NCBI GenBank assembly: GCA_009773355.1
Contig: WRPG01000022.1
Coordinates: 1-64,000, forward strand
Source of the DNA: Limisphaerales bacterium
GTDB taxonomy: Bacteria > Verrucomicrobiota > Verrucomicrobiia > Limisphaerales > SXTU01
Direction: 5' to 3'
DNA: 64,000 nucleotides
Positions 56,778 through 64,000 of this stretch are shown here, piece by piece. Position 1 is the stretch's first letter; each line of letters starts with the position of its first letter. Both the position numbers and the translations under genes were made by a program. The notes below the pieces were generated by a model that was given only the letters and a program-made list of their open reading frames with translations, had not been told where the DNA came from and made no database searches.

Positions 56778-58286
56778 TCAGCGCGCGTTCCGCCCCGCCG
56801 TGTATTTCAAGTCGTCGAGCCAGACGCGCACGAGCTGGCCGCCGATGGTGGAGGTGAACAGGCCGAAGCGGTCGAACCGGCCGCCTTGCGCGCGGAGGCC
56901 GTCCTTCAAGGCGAGCGTCACGGACTCCTTGCCCAGCGTCACGCGCACTTCGCCCTTGCCGCCGTTCGCTGCCGGGTCATAGACAAACGACCACTCGAAG
57001 ACCTTCCCCGGCGTGAGCCGAGGGCCGCCTTCGGCCAGGCCATGCGTGCCCTTCGCGGTCGAGAACGCGGGGTGAAACCAGTGGCCCACGCGCGTCGGCC
57101 CTCCGATGTGGACGCCGAGGAAGTGCCCCGCGTCATACGGTTCCTTCACCGCGCTGTTGAACCAGCCGAGAAACATGTCCGAGTCCGGCGCGCCGACTTG
57201 CAGCACCACTCGGCCGCTGGCCTCCAGCCGGTCGTCGAACGACAGCGGGCCGATGCGGTCGGCATAGTAGCCGTAATCGCCGCTGCGCCAGAAGCCGCCG
57301 CCGACCTCGCCGGGCGCGCCGCCCGCATGGCTCGTCTTCGCGCTGAAGCCGAAGTCATGCGCGCCCACCTGCTCGCGGTCTTGATACGTCGCGCGGTTGC
57401 CGGAGCCAAGCCAGCCGGGGTCGCGCGCGAGGTTCTCGGTCTTGCCGTCATGCTGGAGGTCGGCGAAGTGCATGGTCATCGTGCCGCCGGACTTCATCAT
57501 GTTCATCATGCCGAAACGGTCGAAGCTCGCGCCCTCCTGCTGGTAGCCCTCCGGCAGGTCCACGGTGAACTTCGTCGTGTTCGGGAAGCGCGCCTGGGCT
57601 TCCCGTTGCGAATTCTCCGGCAGCGGGCCGTAGTCCTGCGCCGTGTGCGTGTCGCTGCGCATCGTGAAGGTGAAGCTGCCGCGTCCACCGGCGGCCTGCG
57701 GGTCGTAGTCGAGCGTCCAGTGGTAACGCGTGCCGTCCTTGCGGATGGGCGTGGGGCGGAACTTGCCCGGCAGATACGGCGTGATGAACGTGCCGCAGCT
57801 CCGGTTCGCGCTCGTGATGAGCCGCACCGCGAGCCGCCCGCCGCCGCCCTCGGTGTCGAAGTCCAGGCCGAGCGACTGCATCGGCCGCCCGCCGCCGCCG
57901 GGCTGGTTGGAGTTGAACCAGCCGAAAAACATCCCTGCGCCCGGCGAGGACTTGGTCATCGCGAACGTGCCCGAGGCCGTCAGCTTGTCATTCAGTGTCT
58001 TCGCAACCTTGTCGCCGTAGCTCGCCGGCTTCGTGGAGCGCGTGACCAGGCCACCGACCTCGCCCGGCGTCTTGCTGGCGAAAGTCGTCGCGCTCCAGCC
58101 GAAGTCCTGCGTGACCGTCGGCACGCGCTTCGGCTCGACGCGGTTGTTCAGCGCCTCCCAGCCGGGGTCGCGATCAAAGGACTCGGACTTGAGGAGAGTT
58201 CTGGCCGGGTCGGCGGCGTGTGTGGTGACGAGGATGGCGAGCCAGAGCAGCGCCGGAGTCGTGGCAATCAGGAGTGGGGCTTTCAT
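56778..58286 (-). CDS. Secreted protein with two copies of a beta-sandwich-like domain
   Basis: 502 residues. A signal peptide (KAPLLIATTPALLWLAILVT) is followed by two homologous halves (about 30-255 and 260-500). Both open with a DPGW...NR...DFG(W/F)SA motif followed by GEVGG and end with repeated FDRFG. No catalytic residues are recognised. A binding role for a polymer or surface is a guess. ATG 58286 is chosen; the divergent enolase-superfamily gene starts 100 bp away. Confidence 0.75.
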   Translation of the reverse strand: MKAPLLIATTPALLWLAILVTTHAADPARTLLKSESFDRDPGWEALNNRVEPKRVPTVTQDFGWSATTFASKTPGEVGGLVTRSTKPASYGDKVAKTLNDKLTASGTFAMTKSSPGAGMFFGWFNSNQPGGGGRPMQSLGLDFDTEGGGGRLAVRLITSANRSCGTFITPYLPGKFRPTPIRKDGTRYHWTLDYDPQAAGGRGSFTFTMRSDTHTAQDYGPLPENSQREAQARFPNTTKFTVDLPEGYQQEGASFDRFGMMNMMKSGGTMTMHFADLQHDGKTENLARDPGWLGSGNRATYQDREQVGAHDFGFSAKTSHAGGAPGEVGGGFWRSGDYGYYADRIGPLSFDDRLEASGRVVLQVGAPDSDMFLGWFNSAVKEPYDAGHFLGVHIGGPTRVGHWFHPAFSTAKGTHGLAEGGPRLTPGKVFEWSFVYDPAANGGKGEVRVTLGKESVTLALKDGLRAQGGRFDRFGLFTSTIGGQLVRVWLDDLKYTAGRNAR

Positions 58287-58356
58287 CACATCGGGTCTGC
58301 CTTGCCCGACTGCGCGAGACGAGGGCGAATTCAGCCGGAGAAAAAGGATTGGGATT

Positions 58357-58372
58357 AGGATTACGAGCGGGA
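58357..58372. repeat. AGGATTACGAGC short dispersed repeat
   Basis: AGGATTACGAGCGGGA differs by one base from AGGATTACGAGCAGGA at 42491-42506. It lies in the 100-bp space between two divergent genes. Confidence 0.55.
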
Positions 58373-58386
58373 TTAAGGTTTTGCCC

Positions 58387-59781
58387 GTGAGCAAGCCAAC
58401 CGACATCCGCTGCACGTCCGCCACGCTGTATTTCCTGCCGGTCCACACGCGCATGCCGCTCAAGTTCGGCGGCGAGACGGTCAGCTACGTGACCTGCGCG
58501 CGGGTGCGCGTGACGGTGCGCGACGCGGCGGGCCGCGAGGCCGAGGGCTGGGGCGAGACGCCGCTCTCGGTGACGTGGGTGTGGCCGAGCGCGTTGAGCT
58601 ACGAGGCGCGGCACGAGGCGATGAAGGAGTTCTGCCGCCGGCTCGCGGAGGCGTGGGCGAAATTCCCGGCCAGCGGGCATCCGATGGAGGTGGGGTATGA
58701 CTTTCAGGAGCACGAGCTGCTGAACCTGCTCAATGAGTTCAACGCCAGTCGCGCCGGTGCGGAGCCGATGCCCTGGCTCGGCGCGCTGGTGTGCTGCTCG
58801 CTCTTCGACATCGCGGTGCATGACGCCTACGGCAACCTGCACGGCGTGCCCAGCTACTCGACTTACACCGCGCCGTGGATGACCCGCACGCTGGCGGATT
58901 TCCTCAAGCCGGCGGCGGGCGCGGACGTGGCGTTCGCGGGCAAGTTCCCGGCGGACTTCTTCGTGGCGAAGCGCCCCGACCGCCTGCGCGCGTGGCATCT
59001 CGTCGGCGGCGTGGACCCGATTGACGCCCGCGAGCTGAAGGGCACCGAGCCGAACGACGGTTATCCCGTGCTGCTGCGCGACTGGATTCGCCGCGACGGG
59101 CTCAAGTGCCTGAAGATCAAACTGCGCGGCAACGACGGGGCTTGGGACTACGCGCGCACGGTGAAGATCGGGCAGATCGCCATCGAAGAGGGCGTCGAGT
59201 GGCTTACTGCGGACTTCAACTGCACGGTCCACGAGCCGGCTTATGTGAACGAGATTCTGGACCGCCTGCGCGACGAGCAGCCGCGCGTTCACGGGATGCT
59301 GCTTTATGTGGAGCAGCCGTTTCCCTACGACTTGGAGCAGCACCGCATTGACACGCACAGCGTCAGCGCGCGCAAGCCGCTCTTTCTCGACGAGTCGGCG
59401 CACGACTGGAAGCACGTCGCGCTCGGGCGCGAGCTGGGCTGGACCGGCGTGGCGCTCAAGACCTGCAAGACGCAGACTGGCGCGCTGCTCTCGCTCTGCT
59501 GGGCCAAGGCCCATGGCATGACGCTCATGGTGCAGGACCTGACGAACCCGATGCTCGCACAAGTCCCGCACGTCCTGCTCGCCGCGCACGCCGGCACCAT
59601 CATGGGCGTGGAGACCAACGCGATGCAGTTCTACCCGGAAGCCTCGCGGCTGGAGGCGACGGTGCATCCCGGCCTCTATCAACGGCGCGGCGGCGAGGTG
59701 GACTTGAGCACGCTGGGCGGGAGCGGGTTTGGCTACCGGCTGAAGGAAATTCCCACGCGGCCGGACCTGGTGGCGGCTTGA
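58387..59781 (+). CDS. Enolase-superfamily (mandelate racemase/muconate lactonizing-like) enzyme
   Basis: 464 residues with a GTG start. The barrel carries LKIKLRG (near 241, lysine general base), TADFNC (near 276, first metal Asp), YVEQPF (near 308, Glu) and LDESAHD (near 336, Asp), with a later KTCKTQTG lysine. The capping domain at the N terminus has FGGETVSYVTCARVRVTVRD. It would enolise a carboxylate substrate; which sugar acid is unknown. Confidence 0.87.
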   Translation: MSKPTDIRCTSATLYFLPVHTRMPLKFGGETVSYVTCARVRVTVRDAAGREAEGWGETPLSVTWVWPSALSYEARHEAMKEFCRRLAEAWAKFPASGHPMEVGYDFQEHELLNLLNEFNASRAGAEPMPWLGALVCCSLFDIAVHDAYGNLHGVPSYSTYTAPWMTRTLADFLKPAAGADVAFAGKFPADFFVAKRPDRLRAWHLVGGVDPIDARELKGTEPNDGYPVLLRDWIRRDGLKCLKIKLRGNDGAWDYARTVKIGQIAIEEGVEWLTADFNCTVHEPAYVNEILDRLRDEQPRVHGMLLYVEQPFPYDLEQHRIDTHSVSARKPLFLDESAHDWKHVALGRELGWTGVALKTCKTQTGALLSLCWAKAHGMTLMVQDLTNPMLAQVPHVLLAAHAGTIMGVETNAMQFYPEASRLEATVHPGLYQRRGGEVDLSTLGGSGFGYRLKEIPTRPDLVAA

Positions 59782-59822
59782 TTGCCCTTGCCAACCGATT
59801 AGGCCGCTCGGAAGGTTCGCGC

Positions 59823-60578
59823 ATGAACCGCCCGTTTCGCCTGGCCCTGAGAAGTTTCACGCTCGTGCTCGCCGTTGCCTGTGCCGCGTTCACGGCTTGC
59901 ACGACCGTTGCGCAAGAGGGAGCGAAGCCCGCGTCCCGCTACCAGCCTGGTGTCCGCACGCGCGACGGCATCGGCAAGTATTACTTCGGCCGGGAGATCG
60001 CCCACTACATGACGCATCTCGGCGCGCCGTGGCTGGACCGTCCCGAGCGCGACCAGGAGGAGCGGCCCGACCTCGTGATGAAGGCGCTCGCGCTCAAGCC
60101 CGGCGACGCGGTCGCGGACCTGGGCTGCGGCACGGGCTATTTCAGTTGGCGGATGGCCCAGGCGGTCGGGGCCAAGGGCGTCGTCTATGGCGTCGAGATT
60201 CAGCCGGAGATGCTGGACCTGCTCGCCACGAAGATGAAGGAGCGCGGCGTGACGAATGTCGTTGGCGTCCTGGGCACCACCACCGACCCGAAGCTGCCCA
60301 AGCCCGTGGACCTCGTCATCATGGTGGATGTTTATCACGAGTTCGACCACCCGTGGGAGATGATGGACGCGGTCTGCCGGCAGTTGAAGCCCGGCGGGCG
60401 CGTCGTGTTCGTGGAGTATCGCGGCGAGGATCCCGAGGTGCCCATCAAGCCGCTGCACAAGATGACCGAGGCGCAGGTGAGGAAGGAGATGGCCGCGCAG
60501 CCGCTGGAGTTCGTCGAGACCATCCGCACGCTGCCCCGGCAGCACATCATCATTTTCCGCAAGCGGACGGGAAAATGA
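59823..60578 (+). CDS. Exported class I methyltransferase (lipoprotein-like)
   Basis: 251 residues. The N terminus LRSFTLVLAVACAAFTACTT ends in a lipobox-like FTAC, so the protein appears lipid-anchored or secreted. The SAM-binding motif I is VADLGCGTGYFSWRMAQ (near 98), with VYGVEIQPEMLDLL, VDLVIMVDVYHEF and LKPGGRVVFVEY. A cytoplasmic cofactor such as SAM makes an exported methyltransferase puzzling. ATG 59823 is used. tRNA-His follows, convergent. Confidence 0.82.
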   Translation: MNRPFRLALRSFTLVLAVACAAFTACTTVAQEGAKPASRYQPGVRTRDGIGKYYFGREIAHYMTHLGAPWLDRPERDQEERPDLVMKALALKPGDAVADLGCGTGYFSWRMAQAVGAKGVVYGVEIQPEMLDLLATKMKERGVTNVVGVLGTTTDPKLPKPVDLVIMVDVYHEFDHPWEMMDAVCRQLKPGGRVVFVEYRGEDPEVPIKPLHKMTEAQVRKEMAAQPLEFVETIRTLPRQHIIIFRKRTGK

Positions 60579-60593
60579 CGGACGGAGGGAAGT

Positions 60594-60669
60594 TGGGGTG
60601 ACCGACGGGATTCGAACCCGCAACAGCCAGAATCACAATCTGGGACTCTACCATTGAGCTACGGCCACC
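60594..60669 (-). tRNA. tRNA-His (anticodon GTG)
   Basis: On the minus strand the acceptor stem GTGGCCG pairs with CGGTCAC, with an extra G at -1 opposite C73, the identity mark of tRNA-His. The anticodon loop TTGTGAT contains GTG (plus-strand CAC at 60634-60636), the T arm has GTTCGAATC, and a CCA end is encoded at 60594-60596. Between convergent genes. Confidence 0.95.
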
Positions 60670-60719
60670 GCTCGCGTGCGGGAAATTAGGGACTCACCCC
60701 CGGCGGGTCAAGCGCCTGC

Positions 60720-62096
60720 TCAGACTTCCACGAGTTGACCAGGGACCGGCTGAATCACGCGAATCTTCGGGTGGCGTTCGGCGATTTGCTCCGCAAACCA
60801 GCCGCGCGCCTCGGCATCGCCGTGGCCGAGGAGGACCGCGCGGGGCGAGACCTCGCCGACGAAGTCCAGCAGTTCGTCGCGATTCGCGTGGGCGGAAAGG
60901 TCGAAGTCCCGCACCTCGCACTTCCGCGTCAACTGGCCGGCGCTGGGGCTGAACAGGAAAGGCTTGCCGGGCTTGCTGGCCTTGAGGTGTCCGCCCGGAG
61001 TGTCCGGGTCCGCGTAGCCCACGAAGAAGATGCCGTGCCGCAGGTCGCCCATCATGCGCGCGGCGAGGTCGTGCGCGGCCGTGTGCTCGCTCATCATGCC
61101 GGCGGTGATGACGAAGATGCGCCCGCCGGCGAGTTTCATCGTCTCGGCCTGGCCCTTCTCCAGCACGATGAGGTTCAACGCCTCGTGCAGTTGGAGATTG
61201 CTGTGCTGCCGGTGCGTGCGGTGGGATTCGAGGTCGTAAATCTCGGTGAAGACGCGGCCGAGGCCGCCGATGTAGATGGGCTGGTGCTTGAGCTTTCCCG
61301 CGCGGGTCGCAAGCGCGAGGGCGGCGAGGATTTCCTGTGTGCGCCCCAGCGCGAAGGTCGGGATGAGGACGCTGCCCTTGCGCTTGAGCGTCTCCCGGAT
61401 GGCTTCGATGAGCCGGTCCAGCTCGGCCTCGCGCTGGAAGCCCGGCGTGGGCGCGCGGTTGCCGCGCGTGGTCTCCATGATGAGCACGTCCGCCTCCACG
61501 TCCTCGAAGCGCGCGCCCTTCAGGATGGTCTGGTCGCGGAAGCAGACATCGCCCGTGTAGAACAGCGTCTCCCGCCGGCCGCGCACGAGAATGCCGGCGG
61601 AGCCAAGCGCGTGCCCGGCGTCAAAAAACTCCAGCGTCGGCGAGCCGTTGGCCCCGCCGCGCGGCTTCTGGAAGGCCCACTCGATCTCCCGGTTGTATTT
61701 GAAGCCCTGAAACAGCGGCGCGATTTCGTCAAGCTCGTCGTGCGAATACAGCGGGTAGTCGCGGATGCCGGACTCCTCGCGCTGGCGCTTCATCACGTTG
61801 ACCGAGTTGTGCAGCACGCGCTCGACGAGGAAGTAGCTCAACTCCGTCATCAGCACATGCGCCTGCCGGTGGTGCCGAATCGCGACCGGCAGCCCGCCCA
61901 CATGGTCGTGGTGGCAGTGCGTGATGGCGATGGCGTCCAGCTCCTCGTGCTTCACCAAGTCCAGCAGCGGCAGGCTGTCACGCCCCTCGCGCTTGGGGTG
62001 GACGCCGGCGTCCATGAGCAGGCGGTGGCCGTCGAGTTCGAGCCACCAGGCGCTTGCGCCAATGTCGGCGTCGGGGTTCAGGTTGCGGATTCGCAT
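60720..62096 (-). CDS. MBL-fold beta-CASP ribonuclease-like protein
   Basis: 458 residues. Metal-binding HCHHDHVGG (near 58-66), followed by DAGHALGS, YTGDVCF and the beta-CASP domain with LIPTFALGRTQEIL and TAGMMSEHTAAHDLA, ending in HANRDELLDF and LLGHGD. The pattern is that of the CPSF73/RNase J-like exonucleases and the Ysh1-like bacterial enzymes. It probably degrades or processes RNA. ATG 62096 is used; tRNA-His lies downstream. Confidence 0.9.
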   Translation of the reverse strand: MRIRNLNPDADIGASAWWLELDGHRLLMDAGVHPKREGRDSLPLLDLVKHEELDAIAITHCHHDHVGGLPVAIRHHRQAHVLMTELSYFLVERVLHNSVNVMKRQREESGIRDYPLYSHDELDEIAPLFQGFKYNREIEWAFQKPRGGANGSPTLEFFDAGHALGSAGILVRGRRETLFYTGDVCFRDQTILKGARFEDVEADVLIMETTRGNRAPTPGFQREAELDRLIEAIRETLKRKGSVLIPTFALGRTQEILAALALATRAGKLKHQPIYIGGLGRVFTEIYDLESHRTHRQHSNLQLHEALNLIVLEKGQAETMKLAGGRIFVITAGMMSEHTAAHDLAARMMGDLRHGIFFVGYADPDTPGGHLKASKPGKPFLFSPSAGQLTRKCEVRDFDLSAHANRDELLDFVGEVSPRAVLLGHGDAEARGWFAEQIAERHPKIRVIQPVPGQLVEV

Positions 62097-62189
62097 GACA
62101 GGAACAAAACAGTTTTCGCCGCGTTTGGACACCGGAATCTCAGGCGGAGTGGGCGGGATGATTTTTTTGCGCTGGGAAAAGAAAAATTT

Positions 62190-62247
62190 GAAGTGTCCCC
62201 CAACGTGTGCGTCTGTAAGAGCGAAGTTGGTTTGGTTGTTGGGGTTG
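62190..62247 (+). ncRNA. Candidate small RNA upstream of a terminator
   Basis: CCCCCAAC at 62197-62204 can pair with GTTGGGG at 62238-62244 around a 33-base loop, followed directly by the strong terminator at 62248-62287. An AT-rich tract (62160-62190) precedes it. There is no adjacent reading frame of its own. Existence of a transcript is inference. Confidence 0.35.
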
Positions 62248-62287
62248 GGAGCGGGTGGCGAGCAATCGCTGCCCGCTCCTTCTTTTT
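62248..62287 (+). terminator. Rho-independent terminator with GCAA loop
   Basis: GGAGCGGG (62248-62255) pairs with CCCGCTCC (62272-62279). An inner GCGA/TCGC stem is closed by a GCAA loop. TTCTTTTT follows. No plus-strand gene ends here, so it either terminates the candidate small RNA or is a relic. Confidence 0.8.
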
Positions 62288-62380
62288 GCCCCGGAGGCTC
62301 CGGCCCGTCCCGCGAGGAGCTGCACAGCGCTGAACTTGCCCTTGCCGCCGGCCCCGCGCTGCCCGGATAGTCCGCGCGGC

Positions 62381-63145
62381 ATGGGCCAGCACGAGTCCTT
62401 CTACCGGAACAACGAAGCCTACGCGGAGTTTCTCGCGGGCTGGGATCCGGCGTTTTACGGGAAATACACCGACGCGCTGCGGCCCGGGCGGGCGGGCGGG
62501 CGGGCGCTGGACGTGGGCTGCGGTGTCGGGCAGGTGGTGGGCGCGCTCACGCGGGACGGCGTGGAGGCTTACGGCGTGGACGTGTCGGGGCCGAACATCG
62601 CGCGCGCGCGGGAGTTCAGCGAGCGGTGCCAGCTTTACGACGGCAAACGGCTGCCGTTCCCGGACCAGCACTTCGCCTGTGTCGGCGCGCTGAACGTGCT
62701 GGAGCATGTGGACGAGGCGGAGGCGTTCCTCGCCGAGCTGGTGCGGGTGACGGAGCCGGGCGGCAAGGTCGTTGTCTCCAGCCCGAACTTTCTGCGCGCG
62801 GTCGGCCTGCGCGACTACCACTACCGGATGCGCGGGCTGGGAAACAAGTGGCGGAACTTCCGGCGGCTGCTGGCCAAACGGCGGCAGATGCGGGAAGCGC
62901 CGGAGCAAGTCCGCTTCGAGCGCGTGGCCCCGGTGGTGAAGACGCCGTTCGAGCCGGACGACGACGCCATCATCATGACCAACGCGCTGGAGATGGCGTT
63001 TCAACTGGAGCGCTGCGGCTGCGTCATTGAGAAGGCGCTCTGCACGGACCGCTACGTGTTTCCGCCGCTGGACTGGCTGCTGAACCTCACGCCGCTGCGC
63101 TACGGAATGTTGTGCGCGTTTGTGGTGGCGCGGCGGAAGACTTGA
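62381..63145 (+). CDS. SAM-dependent methyltransferase (Methyltransf_11-like)
   Basis: 254 residues. SAM motif [18 protein letters not shown] (near 44-61), acidic residue in [10 protein letters not shown], and the [12 protein letters not shown] and [15 protein letters not shown] blocks place it in class I. A C-terminal lysine/arginine-rich part ([11 protein letters not shown]) and a hydrophobic end follow. Substrate unknown. ATG 62381 is used because the upstream frame is the terminator and promoter region. Confidence 0.85.
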   Translation: MGQHESFYRNNEAYAEFLAGWDPAFYGKYTDALRPGRAGGRALDVGCGVGQVVGALTRDGVEAYGVDVSGPNIARAREFSERCQLYDGKRLPFPDQHFACVGALNVLEHVDEAEAFLAELVRVTEPGGKVVVSSPNFLRAVGLRDYHYRMRGLGNKWRNFRRLLAKRRQMREAPEQVRFERVAPVVKTPFEPDDDAIIMTNALEMAFQLERCGCVIEKALCTDRYVFPPLDWLLNLTPLRYGMLCAFVVARRKT

Positions 63146-63188
63146 ACTGCCCGCGAAACACGCGAATGAACGCGAAAGGAAAGACGGC

Positions 63189-63797
63189 ATGAGCACCACC
63201 GAGTGGGAGGCGCACTACCAACGCAACGAAACGCCCTGGGACAAGGGTGAACCATCGCCCGGGCTGGTGGACTGGCTGGCGACGCACCCCGACGCGCCGC
63301 GCGGCACGGTGCTGGTGCCGGGTTGCGGGCTGGGACATGACGTGCGCGCATGGGCGGCGGCGGGTTTTCGGGCGACGGGTTTTGACATCGCGCCGAGCGC
63401 GGTGGAGCGGGCGCGGGCAGCGGGAATGCCGCCGGGGACGGAGTTCCGGCTGGGGGATTTCCTCGTGGACGAGCCGCACGAGTCCTTCGACTGGGTGTTC
63501 GAGCACACCTGTTTCTGCGCCATCCAGCCGGACCGGCGCGAGGACTACGTGCGCGCGGTGCTGCGCTGGCTCAAACCGGGCGGGCATTACCTCGCGGTGA
63601 ACTATTTCATCCCGGACAAGGAAGGCCCGCCCTTCGGCGTGGACCGCGAGGAAATCTGGGCGCGGTTCTCACCGCACTTCGAGCTGCTCGAAGAGTGGAC
63701 GCCGCGCTCATATCCGAACCGCACCGGGCTGGAGCGGATGTTCCTTTGGCGAAGCCGATGCGAAGTTCCGAGTTCAAAGTTCAAGGTTCAAAGTTGA
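63189..63797 (+). CDS. TPMT-family methyltransferase
   Basis: 202 residues. Family features are WEAHYQRNETPWDKGEPSPG at the start, VLVPGCGLGHDVRAWAAAGF (SAM motif), FDIAPSAVERARA, and CFCAIQPDRREDYVRAVLRW. Thiopurine-methyltransferase relatives detoxify small thiols, selenium or tellurium compounds. The last residues CEVPSSKFKVQS come from a heptamer repeat (63773-63797), and the stop codon lies in it. Confidence 0.9.
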   Translation: MSTTEWEAHYQRNETPWDKGEPSPGLVDWLATHPDAPRGTVLVPGCGLGHDVRAWAAAGFRATGFDIAPSAVERARAAGMPPGTEFRLGDFLVDEPHESFDWVFEHTCFCAIQPDRREDYVRAVLRWLKPGGHYLAVNYFIPDKEGPPFGVDREEIWARFSPHFELLEEWTPRSYPNRTGLERMFLWRSRCEVPSSKFKVQS

Positions 63798-63868
63798 GGC
63801 ACGCCGCGGCTGGCCGGGCGCGGGCGAACGCAACCAACTTGGAACTTGGAACCTGAAACTTTGAACTG
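63763..63868. repeat. Heptamer repeat arrays around the end of the TPMT-like gene
   Basis: GTTCAAAGTTCAAGGTTCAAAG at 63772-63793 is an array of seven-base units closely related to the CTTTGAA array of 11823-11853 (reverse complement). An inverted array, GGAACTTGGAACCTGAAACT then TTGAACT, lies at 63841-63867. The pair flanks a 40-base spacer. Confidence 0.85.
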
Positions 63869-63870
63869 CC

Positions 63871-64000
63871 TTACGCGCCCTTGCCGTTGATGACGGCGGT
63901 GATTTCGCGGGCGAGTTCCTCGACTTTGTAGGGCTTGCCGACCATGCCGCGGAAGCCGTGCTGCTTGTGGTTCGCCATCTCCGGGCCGTGCGAGTAGCCG
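63871..64000 (-). CDS. C-terminal end of a receiver-domain protein (partial)
   Basis: The last 42 codons of a gene entering from the right edge. On the minus strand they read GYSHGPEMANHKQHGFRGMV then GKPYKVEELAREITAVING and a short GKGA tail. The KPY with preceding GF and the SGYS-like start match the C-terminal part of a receiver (response regulator) domain, often the final domain of hybrid histidine kinases. The catalytic aspartate lies outside the window. Confidence 0.75.
   Translation of the reverse strand, partial: GYSHGPEMANHKQHGFRGMVGKPYKVEELAREITAVINGKGA

Overview
This is a GC-rich window packed with genes on both strands, and it looks like chromosomal DNA of a free-living member of the Verrucomicrobiota (PVC superphylum). 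The evidence is inferential. Ordinary bacterial housekeeping genes sit among families that are abundant in that group: a very large secreted dehydrogenase/HEAT/cytochrome c protein, a sialate O-acetylesterase, Tat-exported Gfo/Idh oxidoreductases, DUF1844, and numerous dispersed palindromes and heptamer repeats. I see no rRNA operon, prophage, CRISPR array or intact insertion sequence.

Layout. 0.1-4.4 kb: a SET-domain protein, then fabF, acpP, obgE, rpmA and rplU on the minus strand. 4.4-7.5 kb: an ABC exporter, a DUF1844 protein and a Lon-substrate-domain protein. 7.6-10.9 kb (+): grpE-dnaJ, a secreted leucine-rich protein and rsmE. 11.0-13.9 kb (-): CPBP protease-thiL-tsaE-tsaB with overlapping ends. 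14.0-19.9 kb (-): gyrB and gyrA, with a Phd/PIN toxin-antitoxin pair between them. 20.2-24.3 kb (-): trxB, an L7/L12-C-domain-like protein, rhodanese, hisB, and an ECF sigma/anti-sigma pair. 24.4-27.6 kb (+): a Tat-exported oxidoreductase and an SGNH hydrolase. 27.7-34.3 kb: a moxR/DUF58/batA-type cluster broken up by a second PIN toxin-antitoxin pair, a nuclease-like protein and a lower-GC membrane protein. 34.5-38.1 kb (+): response regulator, sugar-binding protein, RRM protein, thioredoxin, tag. 38.2-42.4 kb (-): the classic rpmH-rnpA-yidD-yidC-khpB string followed by two unrecognised genes. 42.6-46.2 kb (-): TauE-like transporter and three secreted proteins. 46.3-55.9 kb (+): a nucleotidyltransferase pair, a membrane/propeller protein, the 1235-residue cytochrome protein, sialate O-acetylesterase and an ankyrin protein. 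55.9-64 kb: SDR, duplicated-domain secreted protein, enolase-superfamily enzyme, lipoprotein-like methyltransferase, tRNA-His, MBL/beta-CASP protein, two methyltransferases and the end of a receiver-domain protein.

How genes work together. Several tight operons can be read from stop/start overlaps: grpE-dnaJ (protein folding), tsaE-tsaB with thiL (t6A tRNA modification and thiamine diphosphate), rpmH-rnpA-yidD-yidC-khpB (ribosome, tRNA maturation, membrane insertion), and sigma/anti-sigma. The most striking feature is a set of repeat families with fixed borders and variable palindromic cores. Together with heptamer tandem repeats they occur between genes and also in frame inside coding regions: tsaB, tsaE, the ABC exporter, the batA-like gene, the cytochrome gene and a methyltransferase. 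I consider this the best candidate for something under-described in the window.
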